The position numbers and the translations under genes are program-made. DNA of 19,827 bases, from assembly GCA_027487195.1 (NCBI GenBank), contig JAIYEB010000329.1, positions 1 to 19,827 on the forward strand, written 5' to 3'. This DNA is from Hyphomicrobiales bacterium. Its GTDB lineage: Bacteria > Pseudomonadota > Alphaproteobacteria > Rhizobiales > UBA4765. How positions within the stretch are numbered: position 1 is the stretch's first letter; each line of letters begins with the position of its first letter. Under the pieces are notes generated by a model, which had not been told where the DNA came from, did not search any database, and worked only from the letters and a program-made list of their open reading frames with translations. Positions 1-8,269 of the stretch are shown in pieces.

Positions 1-112
1 GTGCGCCATATCCTGCTGGGCGACGCGCTTTAACTCTGCCCGTCAAGGTAAACAAAAGCTTTCTATTGTGCTTTGGGTGCTTTTGCCGTTCCCTGCGCTT
101 CACGGAGCGGGA
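1..112 (+). other. Window edge and mipZ upstream region
   Basis: Codons at 1-33 read V-R-H-I-L-L-G-D-A-L and end in TAA. They could be the 3' end of an upstream plus-strand gene cut by the window edge, but ten codons are too few to name a family. The rest, 34-112, is AT-richer than the neighbourhood and should hold the mipZ promoter if there is one. I found no convincing -35/-10 pair. A GGAG ribosome binding site lies at 103-106. Confidence 0.3.
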
Positions 113-1027
113 ATGAACGCAATCGGCACCATACAGAAGCCGACCCATGTTGTTGTCATTGGCAATGAGAAGGGTGGCTCGGGCAAGTCAACCACGACGA
201 TGCATGTGGTGACGAGCTTGCTGACCGATGGTCTGCGCGTGGCCACCATTGATCTCGACAGCCGTCAGAGGTCGCTCACGCGCTACGTTGAAAACCGCAA
301 ACGGTTTGCCCAAAAATCCAAGCTCGATCTGCCTTTGCCGCAGCATCATGTGATTGATCGCGCGGCGGGCGATTCCATCGCGCGCAACAGCTGGGGCGAA
401 TACGAGGCGTTCGGACAGCTCCTGGGCGAGCTTGAGGGCAAGGTCGACTTCGTGGTGGTCGATACGCCGGGGTCAGACACGGCGCTGTCCCGCATGTGCC
501 ATTCGGCCGCTGACACCTTGATCACGCCCATGAACGACAGCTTTGTCGATCTGGATGTGCTGGCAGATATCGATCCGGTGACCACGGAGGTTTTGCGCTC
601 GTCGCATTATGCAGACGTTGTGTTGGATGCGCGCCGCGAGCGTCGCGCGGTCGACAATGTGGCAACGGACTGGATCGTGCTTCGCAACCGTCTGGCGTCG
701 CTTGACAGCCGCAACCGCCGCACACTTGGCACCATTCTCGATCGCCTGTCGCTTCGGCTCGGGTTTCGGCTGGCGGCAGGGCTTGGCGAGCGCGTGATCT
801 ATCGCGAGCTGTTTCCTCTTGGTCTGACCGCCATGGATCCGCTTGAGACCATTGCTCTTGGCGGACGCACCTCCATGAGCCACATCGCGGCGCGTCAGGA
901 AGTCCGCGCACTGATGGCAACGCTCCGGCTTCCGGTCGACGACCGCAGCAAGCGTCGGCGTGATGCCAAAGCGCTTTGGTCGCTCGCCTCATCCATGCCG
1001 CTCGACATGCCCGAAATAGGCGGCTGA
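113..1027 (+). CDS. mipZ: Division plane positioning ATPase MipZ (ParA/MinD family)
   Basis: A 304-residue ParA/MinD-type P-loop ATPase. In alphaproteobacteria MipZ binds ParB near the chromosome origin, forms a gradient from the poles and inhibits FtsZ polymerisation, so the Z-ring forms at mid-cell. Seen here: the deviant Walker A motif KGGSGKST at residues 20-27 (signature lysine K20), the switch I region TIDLDSRQ near 46-53, and the Walker B/switch II segment VVVDTPGSD ending at 122. This is followed by TLITPMNDSFVDLDVL, which is characteristic of MipZ rather than plasmid ParA. An in-frame upstream start at 68 adds 15 hydrophobic residues. I prefer the ATG at 113 because GGAG lies 6 bases upstream and the protein then begins just before the first beta strand. 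It stands apart from parAB and ftsZ, as mipZ usually does. The function is assigned by family resemblance. Confidence 0.93.
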   Translation: MNAIGTIQKPTHVVVIGNEKGGSGKSTTTMHVVTSLLTDGLRVATIDLDSRQRSLTRYVENRKRFAQKSKLDLPLPQHHVIDRAAGDSIARNSWGEYEAFGQLLGELEGKVDFVVVDTPGSDTALSRMCHSAADTLITPMNDSFVDLDVLADIDPVTTEVLRSSHYADVVLDARRERRAVDNVATDWIVLRNRLASLDSRNRRTLGTILDRLSLRLGFRLAAGLGERVIYRELFPLGLTAMDPLETIALGGRTSMSHIAARQEVRALMATLRLPVDDRSKRRRDAKALWSLASSMPLDMPEIGG

Positions 1028-1065
1028 ACGCTGTAGACGGGTCGCAGCGCGTCGGGGTATGGCGC

Positions 1066-1863
1066 ATGACCATGAGCAGCGCGCCCGATCTCAGTGTTTC
1101 CGTCGTTGATGGCATTGGCCATATCGAGATTTCGAATCCCGCAAGGCGGAATGCCTTCACCGTTTCGATGTGGCGCTCGCTTGCCGAAACCATGAAGCGT
1201 CTTGAAGCGGATGCCGAGGTGCGCGTCATTGTGCTGTGCGGTGCGGGCGAGCACTTCTCGTCCGGTGCCGACATCTCGGAGTTTGGTGATCAGCGCTCAA
1301 CACTCGATCAGGCCATGGCGTATCAGGCCCTTGTGGACGGCGCCAACGCAGCGGTCGCCGCTTGCCTCAAGCCCGTCGTCGCCCTCATCAAGGGGGCCTG
1401 TTATGGCGGCGCTGTGGGTATCGCCGTTCAATGCGATATCCGAATTGCGCGCGCGGACGCAGCCATTGCCATTCCCGCAGGCAAGCTCGGCGTGTCCTAT
1501 GACTATGCGGCGATTGAGAAGCTTGTGGACCTTGTGGGCCCCGCAGAGTGCGCATCGATCTTCATGACCGGCCAGGTCCTGTCTGCCGAGCACGCCGGGC
1601 GCATTGGTCTCGTCAATCACGTCTTGGCTGCAGACGCCTTTGACACTCAGTCGGCAGCGATGCTGAGGCGTATCGCTGATATGGCGCCGTTGACTTTGCG
1701 CTCGGTCAAGACTGCGATTTCGATCGCTCGCGACCGAAAGCTCGATCAAAGCCGGCGGGCTGCGTTTGATGCGGCCTTCCGCGCGTGTTTTGCGAGCGCT
1801 GATTATGCCGAGGGGCGGCTGGCCTTTGCCGAAAAGCGAACGCCTGTTTTCAAGGGCAACTGA
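1066..1863 (+). CDS. Enoyl-CoA hydratase/isomerase (crotonase) family protein, atypical active site
   Basis: A 265-residue protein of the usual single-domain crotonase length. The fold is recognisable from the oxyanion-hole segment FSSGADI (64-70) and the second CoA-binding segment KGACYGGAVGIA (109-120), where G114/G115 would hold the thioester oxygen. Classical hydratases use two glutamates, in GGGCELA and in the PE that follows. Here the aligned positions are G118 and A138 (IPAGKLG). Water addition to enoyl-CoA by the standard mechanism is therefore unlikely, and isomerase, hydrolase or another CoA-ester chemistry is possible. The IPA.KLG pattern resembles a recurrent crotonase subgroup rather than a decayed gene. 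The ATG at 1066 has GGGG 8 bases upstream; the ATG at 1072 is an alternative. It begins 38 bases after mipZ and could be co-transcribed. It is convergent with the oxidoreductase operon. The substrate is unknown. Confidence 0.87.
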   Translation: MTMSSAPDLSVSVVDGIGHIEISNPARRNAFTVSMWRSLAETMKRLEADAEVRVIVLCGAGEHFSSGADISEFGDQRSTLDQAMAYQALVDGANAAVAACLKPVVALIKGACYGGAVGIAVQCDIRIARADAAIAIPAGKLGVSYDYAAIEKLVDLVGPAECASIFMTGQVLSAEHAGRIGLVNHVLAADAFDTQSAAMLRRIADMAPLTLRSVKTAISIARDRKLDQSRRAAFDAAFRACFASADYAEGRLAFAEKRTPVFKGN

Positions 1864-1909
1864 GACCTGATGGAGGTCCAGGACGTCGCTTTCCGGCGTA
1901 CGCGCCTGG

Positions 1910-2335
1910 TCAGGCTGATGGCTGTCCCGCTTCGATCAGGTCCTTGATCAAGCAAACCTCAAGCGCGTGAGTTGCTTTCATGCGCCGCCAGCGATGCGCG
2001 TCCATGTCGGGCAGCCGCCAGGCCATCAAGGTCAGGATCGCGCTCAGCGGCTCTGGCCCCGGCATGATCTGGGCGAGAATGCGTGGGCTCAAGGTCTCGG
2101 GCGTCTTGCCAAGCCACCAGCGGATAAATCCCGAGGCCGTATCAGCTTCGATCCGGAACAGGATTTTTGAGCCATCAAAGAGCGATGTACCCTCGTGCAG
2201 CCCGTCGCCTCGTGGTGCAATTGTCCAGGTCCCGAGCGACCATCGCTGCATATCGCTGGTGCTGGTCAGGAACGCCATGACGCGTTGCGGCGATGCGCTG
2301 ATGACGATTGAGACTGAGTCCTGAAGGTCGTTCAT
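1910..2335 (-). CDS. SRPBCC-type ligand-binding/cyclase-like protein
   Basis: A 141-residue protein without signal peptide or membrane segment. The N-terminus (DSVSIVISASPQRVMAFLTS) is the opening beta strand and helix typical of the START/SRPBCC helix-grip fold, followed by a W-S-L-G-T-W segment and alternating strand-like stretches. Members of this fold bind hydrophobic or aromatic ligands in a deep cavity. Some act as cyclases or aromatase-like enzymes, others only as carriers, and the sequence does not tell which. It is the last gene of the Liv/oxidase operon. Its ATG overlaps the stop of the FAD oxidoreductase (ATGA on the minus strand, 2335-2332), which points to translational coupling and a role with that enzyme or its substrate. 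Fold assignment is moderately sure; no specific function can be given. Confidence 0.72.
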   Translation of the reverse strand: MNDLQDSVSIVISASPQRVMAFLTSTSDMQRWSLGTWTIAPRGDGLHEGTSLFDGSKILFRIEADTASGFIRWWLGKTPETLSPRILAQIMPGPEPLSAILTLMAWRLPDMDAHRWRRMKATHALEVCLIKDLIEAGQPSA

Positions 2336-3609
2336 GTCCGCCGGTCCATTGCGTCCTTGAGCCTGCCGAGCGGCAAGAGAGCCCGCGGCGCGAATGCCGC
2401 AAGGGCTGGTTTGGGAACCGACCGCATGTCTCGGTCGACTGGTAACGGCATCTGGGAAGCGTCCCCGGATAGGATGTAGCCTGCAAGCGCCTCGCCAAGC
2501 ACTGTGTTCATGCCAATGCCACGCCCATTGCAGGCGGTCAGCGCGATCACAGGGCCTGTTTCATAGAGGCGCGGCAGCAAATCAGGCGTCAATGATGCGC
2601 GACCATGCCAGACCTGGTCGATCTCGACCGGGCCAAGTTGCGGAAAGGCTTCTGCGATCCTCTTGGCGTTTCGTTTCGCAAGGCGTGCGCCTGCGCCCTG
2701 AAGCAGGACAGCCATGCCGCCAATCACCAGGCGATTGTCACGTGTCCAGCGCACAGCGAAAAGGTCGTTGCGCGTATCTGACAGCGAAAGCGAACCCTGC
2801 ACCACGGTGCGGACAAGCTCGGGGGAATAGGGCTTTGTTGCCATCTGCCAGATGTGCAGCGGAACGACCGAGGCGCTGAAGCCGGGCAGAGGCGTTGTAG
2901 GCAGGGCATTCGTCGCGAGGACAATGCGCCCCGCATGGACGAGGCCCTGCGAGGTTTCAACGCTGGTGCCGTTGATCGCAGTGACATCGATGCCGGTCGC
3001 GATGCGCGCGCCTGCCTCAAGCGCGGCACGCGCGAGGCCTCTTGCGTAGGCGAGGGGGTTGAGGTGGCCACCTTCGCGGTCAAGCATTGCACCATGCCAC
3101 CAACCTGATCCGGTTGCAGCATCGCAGGCGGGCTTGTCCAGAACCTCAACCGTGTGGCCGAAGCGCTCCCAGTCGCGTGCCCGCGCTTCAAAGCCAGCCA
3201 TGCGGTTTTGCGCATGCGCCGGCATGATCCATCCGGATTGGACGGCCTCGCACGATAGTGCGTGCGTTTTGATGAGCCCAAAGACCTTTGCGGCTGATCC
3301 GGCAATGGCTGCGACAAGCCTTTCGCCGGGTGCACCAAGCTTTTGGATTACATCTGACGGACCGAGTCTCGGGAAGGCCGGCACCACCAACCCGCCATTG
3401 CGACCTGATGCGCCAAAACCAATCTCGTCGCGCTCAAGCACGAGCGTATCAACGCCAGAGCGCGCGAGCGTTATTGCGAGCGTCAAACCCAGAATGCCGG
3501 CACCGACAATGACGACATCAGCGCGCGCCGGCCATTCCAGAGGCGGCAGCGGCGGCGCTTCAGGCGCCGTCGCATGCCAAAGGGATGCCGTGAACGTTTC
3601 CGGGATCAC
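2332..3609 (-). CDS. FAD-dependent oxidoreductase of the DAO family (amine/amino-acid oxidase-like)
   Basis: A 425-residue flavoprotein. The Rossmann ADP-binding motif VVIVGAGILG is at 32-41, with the ribose-binding acidic residue at E59 ending VLERD. It is followed by GASGRNGG (66-73), characteristic of the glycine/D-amino-acid oxidase and gamma-glutamylputrescine oxidase group. A C-terminal FAD-contact segment has NGRGIGMNTVLGEALA. Such enzymes oxidise a C-N bond of an amine or amino acid to an imine, with reoxidation by oxygen or an electron carrier. No signal peptide is present, so it is cytosolic. Translation starts at a GTG (3609-3607) that overlaps the upstream substrate-binding-protein stop as GTGA. 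Being encoded in the same operon as a Liv-type importer suggests it uses the imported compound. The substrate could be a D-amino acid, an N-methyl amino acid or a polyamine derivative; this is inference. Confidence 0.87.
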   Translation of the reverse strand: MIPETFTASLWHATAPEAPPLPPLEWPARADVVIVGAGILGLTLAITLARSGVDTLVLERDEIGFGASGRNGGLVVPAFPRLGPSDVIQKLGAPGERLVAAIAGSAAKVFGLIKTHALSCEAVQSGWIMPAHAQNRMAGFEARARDWERFGHTVEVLDKPACDAATGSGWWHGAMLDREGGHLNPLAYARGLARAALEAGARIATGIDVTAINGTSVETSQGLVHAGRIVLATNALPTTPLPGFSASVVPLHIWQMATKPYSPELVRTVVQGSLSLSDTRNDLFAVRWTRDNRLVIGGMAVLLQGAGARLAKRNAKRIAEAFPQLGPVEIDQVWHGRASLTPDLLPRLYETGPVIALTACNGRGIGMNTVLGEALAGYILSGDASQMPLPVDRDMRSVPKPALAAFAPRALLPLGRLKDAMDRRT

Positions 3610-4886
3610 CGGGGTGCAGCGTTCACGCGGGCAAAGAGCGCATTCATGGCATCCATGTCGAGGGTGCGAACCTCGGCGAACTGACCATTCTGAATACGCC
3701 AGATCAGGGCAGGGCCAGTCACGTCGCCGTTGGCGTCGAACTGGAACGGTCCGGTTGAGCCGACATATCGAATGGTGCGGCCAGCTGTAATGGCATCCAA
3801 GGCGCCCTTGATGCCGGCAACGCCTGTACCGTGGACTTCACCATTGAGCGAAATCACACGACGCATCTGGTCGCGGATGCCTGTGCCATCGGCGTTGGCG
3901 CCGGCAGCGTGCATGGCAAGCGCGGTCACGACAACGGCGTCGTAGACGGTGTGGATGCCAGGCCCGCGCGCCGGGCGGTTGAAGCGCGCCTGGAAGTCGC
4001 GATTGAACTGCTCAACGGATGGGGCAGAGACCTGGGCATTGTCCATGCCCCAGGCATTGTTCAGGAAGCGCGCGCCGACATTGGTCAGGAACTGGTCGGA
4101 CCGGAGCGAGTTGTTCAGCATCAGGTTCTGCGAGCCGCCGAGTGAAATCCACTCGCGTGCAACGGTGGAGCCATCCTGCGGAAAGCCGATCAGCATCATG
4201 GAGTCATGGGGCTGGGACAAGGCGCGCTGGACCTCGGCGCGGTAGCTTGTCTGGTTCTCGTTGAACGGAACCATCATGGTCACCGCTCCGCCCAGTGCCT
4301 TGATCGCGCGCTCATAATCGCGCGCCATGTTCACGCCGAAGTCGGTGTTGACGTACAGCACTGCGGTGCGCCGCCAGCCATTGTCGATGGTCTGATTGGC
4401 AGAAGCCACGGCCTGAAGCAGCGAGGTTGGGATGGTGCGGAACCAGTAGCCGCCGGTCCGCCCTTCAATCGCAAGCTGCGTGAAGGTTGGAGAGGTTGAG
4501 CAGCACGAGACCTGCGTAACGCGGGCAGGAGCCGTGACCGAGGTCAGGATCGGAAGTGAAACGCCTGAGCCGATCGTGCCGATCAGGGCCTGAACGCGGT
4601 TGACTTCAACCAGCTGCTTGGCGGCATCGACGCCAACCTGGGGCTGGCCCTGGTCATCACGCAGAATGAAGTTCACCCGGCAGCCGCGAATGCCGCCGGC
4701 TTCGTTGATCTGGTCGATGGCCATCTGGGCGGTGTCGCCAATGGCCTTGCCAATGTCGCCCTGGGTGCCTGTCAGCGTCAGGATCCCGCCGAGATTGACC
4801 GTGCAGCCCTGCGCGCTCGCAGCTCCGCCAAAGCCCATTGTTGCCAGCGCCAACACGCCAGCGATCATTCCGTGTCGTAGTGTCAT
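3606..4886 (-). CDS. Liv-type ABC transporter periplasmic substrate-binding protein
   Basis: A 426-residue protein of the type I periplasmic binding family used by branched-chain amino acid (HAAT) transporters. A Sec signal peptide covers about residues 1-25, with a hydrophobic core and an ASA cleavage site before Q26. Cys28 lacks a lipobox, so the protein should be free in the periplasm. The mature N-terminus (VNLGGILTLTGTQGDIG) and the IGTIGSGVSLPI segment near 102-113 are typical of LivJ-like binders. There are four cysteines near the ligand-binding half: C28, C69, and an adjacent pair C128-C129. That is more than usual for this family and may mean a disulfide. A strong AAGGAG ribosome binding site lies at 4900-4895, 8 bases before the ATG, inside the end of livM. 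This fits the high expression a binding protein needs. The ligand cannot be read from sequence; the operon context suggests an amine or amino acid. Confidence 0.91.
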   Translation of the reverse strand: MTLRHGMIAGVLALATMGFGGAASAQGCTVNLGGILTLTGTQGDIGKAIGDTAQMAIDQINEAGGIRGCRVNFILRDDQGQPQVGVDAAKQLVEVNRVQALIGTIGSGVSLPILTSVTAPARVTQVSCCSTSPTFTQLAIEGRTGGYWFRTIPTSLLQAVASANQTIDNGWRRTAVLYVNTDFGVNMARDYERAIKALGGAVTMMVPFNENQTSYRAEVQRALSQPHDSMMLIGFPQDGSTVAREWISLGGSQNLMLNNSLRSDQFLTNVGARFLNNAWGMDNAQVSAPSVEQFNRDFQARFNRPARGPGIHTVYDAVVVTALAMHAAGANADGTGIRDQMRRVISLNGEVHGTGVAGIKGALDAITAGRTIRYVGSTGPFQFDANGDVTGPALIWRIQNGQFAEVRTLDMDAMNALFARVNAAPR

Positions 4887-5863
4887 GCCTTCGTCTCCTT
4901 CTTTTTGGTCAGTCCAGCGCCTGTTGTCCCCGTGACATGACGCGAAATCGTGGTTTCCTCGCCGATCAAACCCCTTGGCCGATAGAGCAGGGTCAACACC
5001 AGCAGAAGGCCAATCAAGACAGATTGCAACGCCCCGCCGCGCGCCTGCCAGACCGGTGGCAGCATGTTGGCAACGAGCGCGCCGGAACCGGACCAGATCG
5101 CCCAGACAACCAGCGCACCCAGAATGGCGCCGCGATTGTTGCCTGATCCGCCAAGGATCAGCATGGTCCAGATCTGGAACGTGACAATCGGCATGAAATC
5201 GAACGGGCTGATGTACGCGATGAACCCGACATAGAGCGCACCTGACAGGCCCATCAGACCAGCGCCGAGCATCAGGGCCTCAAGCCGGTAGCGCAGCACG
5301 TTCTTGCCAAGGGATTGGGCCGCAACCTCATCCTCGCGGATTGCTTTCAGAACCCGACCCCAGGGCGAGCGAACAATGGCTTCGACCCCCCAGTAGACGA
5401 TGCCAAGCGTTACCGCGACGAGGCCGAGATAAAAGACGCCATAGGCCGCGTTGCTTTCAAACAGGTCCTGGAGCGGCCGTGGAATGCCATGAAGCCCAAG
5501 GTTGCCGCCTGTCAGCCAGTCGGAGTTCAGCGCAGCAAGCTGGATCGTGATCGCAATGCCGAAGGTGGTGATTGCGAGATAGTCCTCGCGTAATTTGAGC
5601 GTCGCGAGCCCCAATAAGAGTGCACCAAACATCGAAGCGATGATGGCGCCTGCGATCCCGACCATGAAAGGCATCGAGAAGCCGCCGAAAAAGTCAGCGC
5701 GGGGAGGGCCGGTCAGGATTGCAAAGGTGTAGCCGCCAATCGCCAGGAACCCGACAACACCGGCATTGAACAGGCCCGTGAAACCCCATTGCAGGTTCAG
5801 CCCAATGACGGCGATGGCGTAGATGCCAACAACGGTAAAGAAGAAGATGAGGTAGGCGGTCAC
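4883..5863 (-). CDS. livM: Branched-chain amino acid-type ABC transporter permease, LivM
   Basis: A 326-residue polytopic membrane protein with many hydrophobic segments, starting with TAYLIFFFTVVGIYAIAVIG. The diagnostic LivM stretch is LNLQWGFTGLFNAGVVGFLAIGGYTFAIL near residues 22-50. The cytoplasmic coupling loop is near TLKLREDYLAITTFGIAITIQ and the later segment SPWGRVLKAIREDEVAAQSLG contacts the ATPases. The tail, KKKETKA, is short, charged and cytosolic. With LivH it forms the heteromeric translocation pore. It starts at GTG 5863-5861, overlapping the livH stop by 4 bases (GTGA), and its own stop overlaps the binding protein start (ATGA). Confidence 0.93.
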   Translation of the reverse strand: MTAYLIFFFTVVGIYAIAVIGLNLQWGFTGLFNAGVVGFLAIGGYTFAILTGPPRADFFGGFSMPFMVGIAGAIIASMFGALLLGLATLKLREDYLAITTFGIAITIQLAALNSDWLTGGNLGLHGIPRPLQDLFESNAAYGVFYLGLVAVTLGIVYWGVEAIVRSPWGRVLKAIREDEVAAQSLGKNVLRYRLEALMLGAGLMGLSGALYVGFIAYISPFDFMPIVTFQIWTMLILGGSGNNRGAILGALVVWAIWSGSGALVANMLPPVWQARGGALQSVLIGLLLVLTLLYRPRGLIGEETTISRHVTGTTGAGLTKKKETKA

Positions 5864-6771
5864 CGCTCACCTCGCCCGAAAAGACCGTGCGGACGCAGGT
5901 ACAGGAGTACCAGCATCAGCAGGAACGGTATGGCCATCTTGTAGCCCGGCGAAATCCAGATGACCGACAGGTTCTCGGCAAGACCCACGATCAAGCCACC
6001 AACCACGGCGCCAAAGACAGAGCCTGCGCCACCAAGGATCGCAGCCGCAAACAATGGCAAAAGGAGGTTGAACCCCATCTCGGGCCGCAACTGGACAGTC
6101 AGCCCAAAGAACACGCCCGCCATGGCGGCAAGCCCTCCGGACAGGATCCATGTCCAGCGCGTGACAGAGTTCACGTCAATGCCGGACACGCTTGAAAGTG
6201 TTGGGCTTTCGGCCACAGCGCGCATGGCAAGACCTGCGCGCGTGAAGGTCAGGAATGCCCAGAGCGCCACAACCAGCACCAAGGTCAGGCCAAGCACCAG
6301 AATCTGGTCGGGCATCACGCGAATGCCCGGCGGGATCAGGATCGCCATCGTCAATTCGCGAGAGTAATACTCGGGTGAAGCACCAAACCCGAGCATGATG
6401 AGATTGCGCAGGATGAGGGCTGCGCCAAAGCTCGCGAAAATGAACGTCAACCGCGCGGCGTTGCTGCGACGAAGGCGGCGAAAGATGAGCCAGTCCGTCG
6501 CAAGCGCCAGGAGTGCGGTGCCGACACCGGCGGCCGCGATGGCCGCAAAGAACGGCCAGCCAATCGAGAAGGGGTCGATCGGCTGGGCGCCAATGCCGCT
6601 GAAGCTGACAAACACCAGCGCGATATAGGCCCCGAATGTCACAAGCTCGGAGTGCCCGAAATTTGCAAAGCGCAGGATCGTCATGGACAGCGTTACGCCG
6701 ATGGCACCAAGCGCAATGATGGCGCCAGTCAGGATGCCATCGCTTGTGTGTTGCAGGAAAAGGGGGTCCAT
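5860..6771 (-). CDS. livH: Branched-chain amino acid-type ABC transporter permease, LivH
   Basis: A 303-residue inner-membrane permease. LivH family marks are GAIIALGAIGVTLSMTILRFANFGHSELVTFGAYIAL in the first third, and the coupling-loop segment LTFTRAGLAMRAVAESPTLSSVSGIDV around two thirds along. GGAGSVFGAVVGGLIVGLAENL follows towards the C-terminus. About eight to nine hydrophobic segments can be counted. The ATG at 6771-6769 overlaps the livF stop by one base (TGATG on the minus strand), and its TGA overlaps the GTG of livM. It partners LivM in the pore and LivG/LivF on the cytosolic face. Length is normal for the family. Confidence 0.94.
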   Translation of the reverse strand: MDPLFLQHTSDGILTGAIIALGAIGVTLSMTILRFANFGHSELVTFGAYIALVFVSFSGIGAQPIDPFSIGWPFFAAIAAAGVGTALLALATDWLIFRRLRRSNAARLTFIFASFGAALILRNLIMLGFGASPEYYSRELTMAILIPPGIRVMPDQILVLGLTLVLVVALWAFLTFTRAGLAMRAVAESPTLSSVSGIDVNSVTRWTWILSGGLAAMAGVFFGLTVQLRPEMGFNLLLPLFAAAILGGAGSVFGAVVGGLIVGLAENLSVIWISPGYKMAIPFLLMLVLLYLRPHGLFGRGER

Positions 6772-7499
6772 CAGGCGGCCTCGTCGATCTTGCCGAGATA
6801 AAGCTCGCCAAGCCTTGGATCATCAAGGAGTTGGCGCGCAGGCCCCTCGAGGCGCTCCTTGCCTTCGACAAGGACAAGCCCGCGATCTGACGCGCGCAAC
6901 GCGGCCTTGGCATTTTGCTCAACCATCAATACGGCAACTCCGGTTGCGGCCAGTTCCTGCAGCTTTTCAAAGACAATCCCGACCATTTTTGGTGACAGGC
7001 CAGCAGATGGCTCATCAGGCATCAGCACGCGCGGCGAGCGCATGAGGGCACGTGCAAACGCCAGCATCTGACGCTGCCCGCCTGAAAGCTCGCGCCCCAG
7101 ATGCCTGCGCCGTTCGGCAAGGTCCGGAAACAACACGAACATGCGCTCGATCGCCATGCGTGTGTCTGAAGCCGAAGGGGAGCCGGAAACCTTGAGATTG
7201 TCGACCACGCTGAGGGTGGTGAAGACGTTCTCGGTCTGCGGGACATAGCCAATGCCAAGGCCCGCGACCGCATGGGCGGGTGTTGAGGTCACATCCTTGC
7301 CATCGAGCATGACGGTTCCCGATGTCACCGGGACGAGGCCTGCGATGGCTTTGACAAGGGTCGACTTTCCCGCGCCGTTTGGGCCCAGAACCGTGAGAAT
7401 GCTGCCGGGGATCACATTGAGCGAGGCACCGCGCACGATTGGCACGTCGGGAACATAACCGGCGACGAGATTGGAAATGGTGAGGACCGGCGCGCTCAC
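6771..7499 (-). CDS. livF: Branched-chain amino acid-type ABC transporter ATP-binding protein, LivF
   Basis: A 242-residue ABC ATPase. Walker A GPNGAGKST is at 39-47, the Q-loop in YVPQTENVF near 85-93, the signature LSGGQ at 138-142, Walker B/catalytic DE at 162-163, and the switch position is Q195 in LMVEQNA. Glutamine in place of the usual switch histidine is normal for LivF. The residue before the Walker B aspartate is P161 (VLMPDEPS), where a hydrophobic aliphatic residue is expected. I place the start at GTG 7499-7497. It overlaps the livG stop as GTGA and gives the family N-terminus MSAPVLTISNL. The frame is open 36 codons further upstream, inside livG, but that stretch has no resemblance to an ABC domain. 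Confidence 0.93.
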   Translation of the reverse strand: MSAPVLTISNLVAGYVPDVPIVRGASLNVIPGSILTVLGPNGAGKSTLVKAIAGLVPVTSGTVMLDGKDVTSTPAHAVAGLGIGYVPQTENVFTTLSVVDNLKVSGSPSASDTRMAIERMFVLFPDLAERRRHLGRELSGGQRQMLAFARALMRSPRVLMPDEPSAGLSPKMVGIVFEKLQELAATGVAVLMVEQNAKAALRASDRGLVLVEGKERLEGPARQLLDDPRLGELYLGKIDEAA

Positions 7500-8251
7500 A
7501 TGACATCTCCCAGATATGCATCGATCACACGCGGGTCCGAACGCACGGCCGCGCCATCGCCTTCGAAGATCATCTTGCCCTGAGCCATGACATGGATCGG
7601 CCGGCACAGCCGCATGATCAGGTCCATGTTGTGCTCGATCAGCAAGAACGTGATGCCACGGGCGTTCAGAGCCAGGATCTTTTCACACAGCGTTTCAACC
7701 AGCGCCGGGTTGACGCCTGCTGCCGGCTCATCAAGCAGAATAAGCTTGGGATCTGTCATCAGGATGCGCGCGAGCTCGAGGAGCTTTCGCTGGCCGCCTG
7801 ACAGGCTTGCCGCGGGCTCATGTGCAAGCCGGCCAAGCGTCGTGAACTCCAGAATTTCGTGCGCGCGATCCTGATTTCTGCGCTCTTCCGCGCCAATGCG
7901 ACCCTGGCGAAACCAACCATTCCAGAACGCTTCCCCGGTCTGGGCTGGTGCCGCGAGCAGGACATTCTCCAGCACCGACATGTTTGGAAACGGGCGCGCA
8001 ATCTGGAACGTGCGCGCAATTCCATGTCGAAAGCGCCAATCCGGGGTCTTTTGCTGGATCGGGCGGTTCTGAAACAGGATTTCGCCACTGTCTGGCTGCA
8101 GCGAACCTGCCAGAAGATTGAACAGGGTTGTCTTGCCGGCCCCGTTTGGACCGATCAGGCCCGTGATTCCACCTTGTGCAATTGACAGGGACACATCGTC
8201 GACAGCCTTGAGCCGACCAAAGGAGCGCGAAAGGGAACGGGCATTGAGCAA
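7496..8251 (-). CDS. livG: Branched-chain amino acid-type ABC transporter ATP-binding protein, LivG
   Basis: A 251-residue ABC ATPase. Walker A GPNGAGKT is at 34-41, Q-loop Q83, signature SLSGGQRKL with LSGGQ at 150-154, Walker B ILLDEP at 171-176, and switch histidine H207 in LLIEHNMDLIM. The EHNM form is typical of LivG and separates it from LivF. It is the first gene of the seven-gene minus-strand operon. The start is TTG at 8251-8249: no ATG or GTG lies between it and the upstream in-frame stop, and GGAGG at 8267-8263 sits 11 bases upstream. A TTG start in the first gene could keep expression of the operon modest. Just upstream of the ribosome binding site is a perfect 16-bp palindrome. 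Confidence 0.93.
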   Translation of the reverse strand: MLNARSLSRSFGRLKAVDDVSLSIAQGGITGLIGPNGAGKTTLFNLLAGSLQPDSGEILFQNRPIQQKTPDWRFRHGIARTFQIARPFPNMSVLENVLLAAPAQTGEAFWNGWFRQGRIGAEERRNQDRAHEILEFTTLGRLAHEPAASLSGGQRKLLELARILMTDPKLILLDEPAAGVNPALVETLCEKILALNARGITFLLIEHNMDLIMRLCRPIHVMAQGKMIFEGDGAAVRSDPRVIDAYLGDVM

Positions 8252-8269
8252 GGGTGATCTGACCTCCGA

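Noticed and set aside
522..1274. Minus-strand open frame of 250 codons over mipZ and the crotonase gene
   Set aside because: It is a shadow of two well-supported plus-strand genes, with composition rich in R, C and P typical of antisense frames.
7500..7607. Upstream extension of livF by 36 codons
   Set aside because: It lies inside livG in another frame and does not resemble an ABC domain. The GTGA overlap gives the expected N-terminus.
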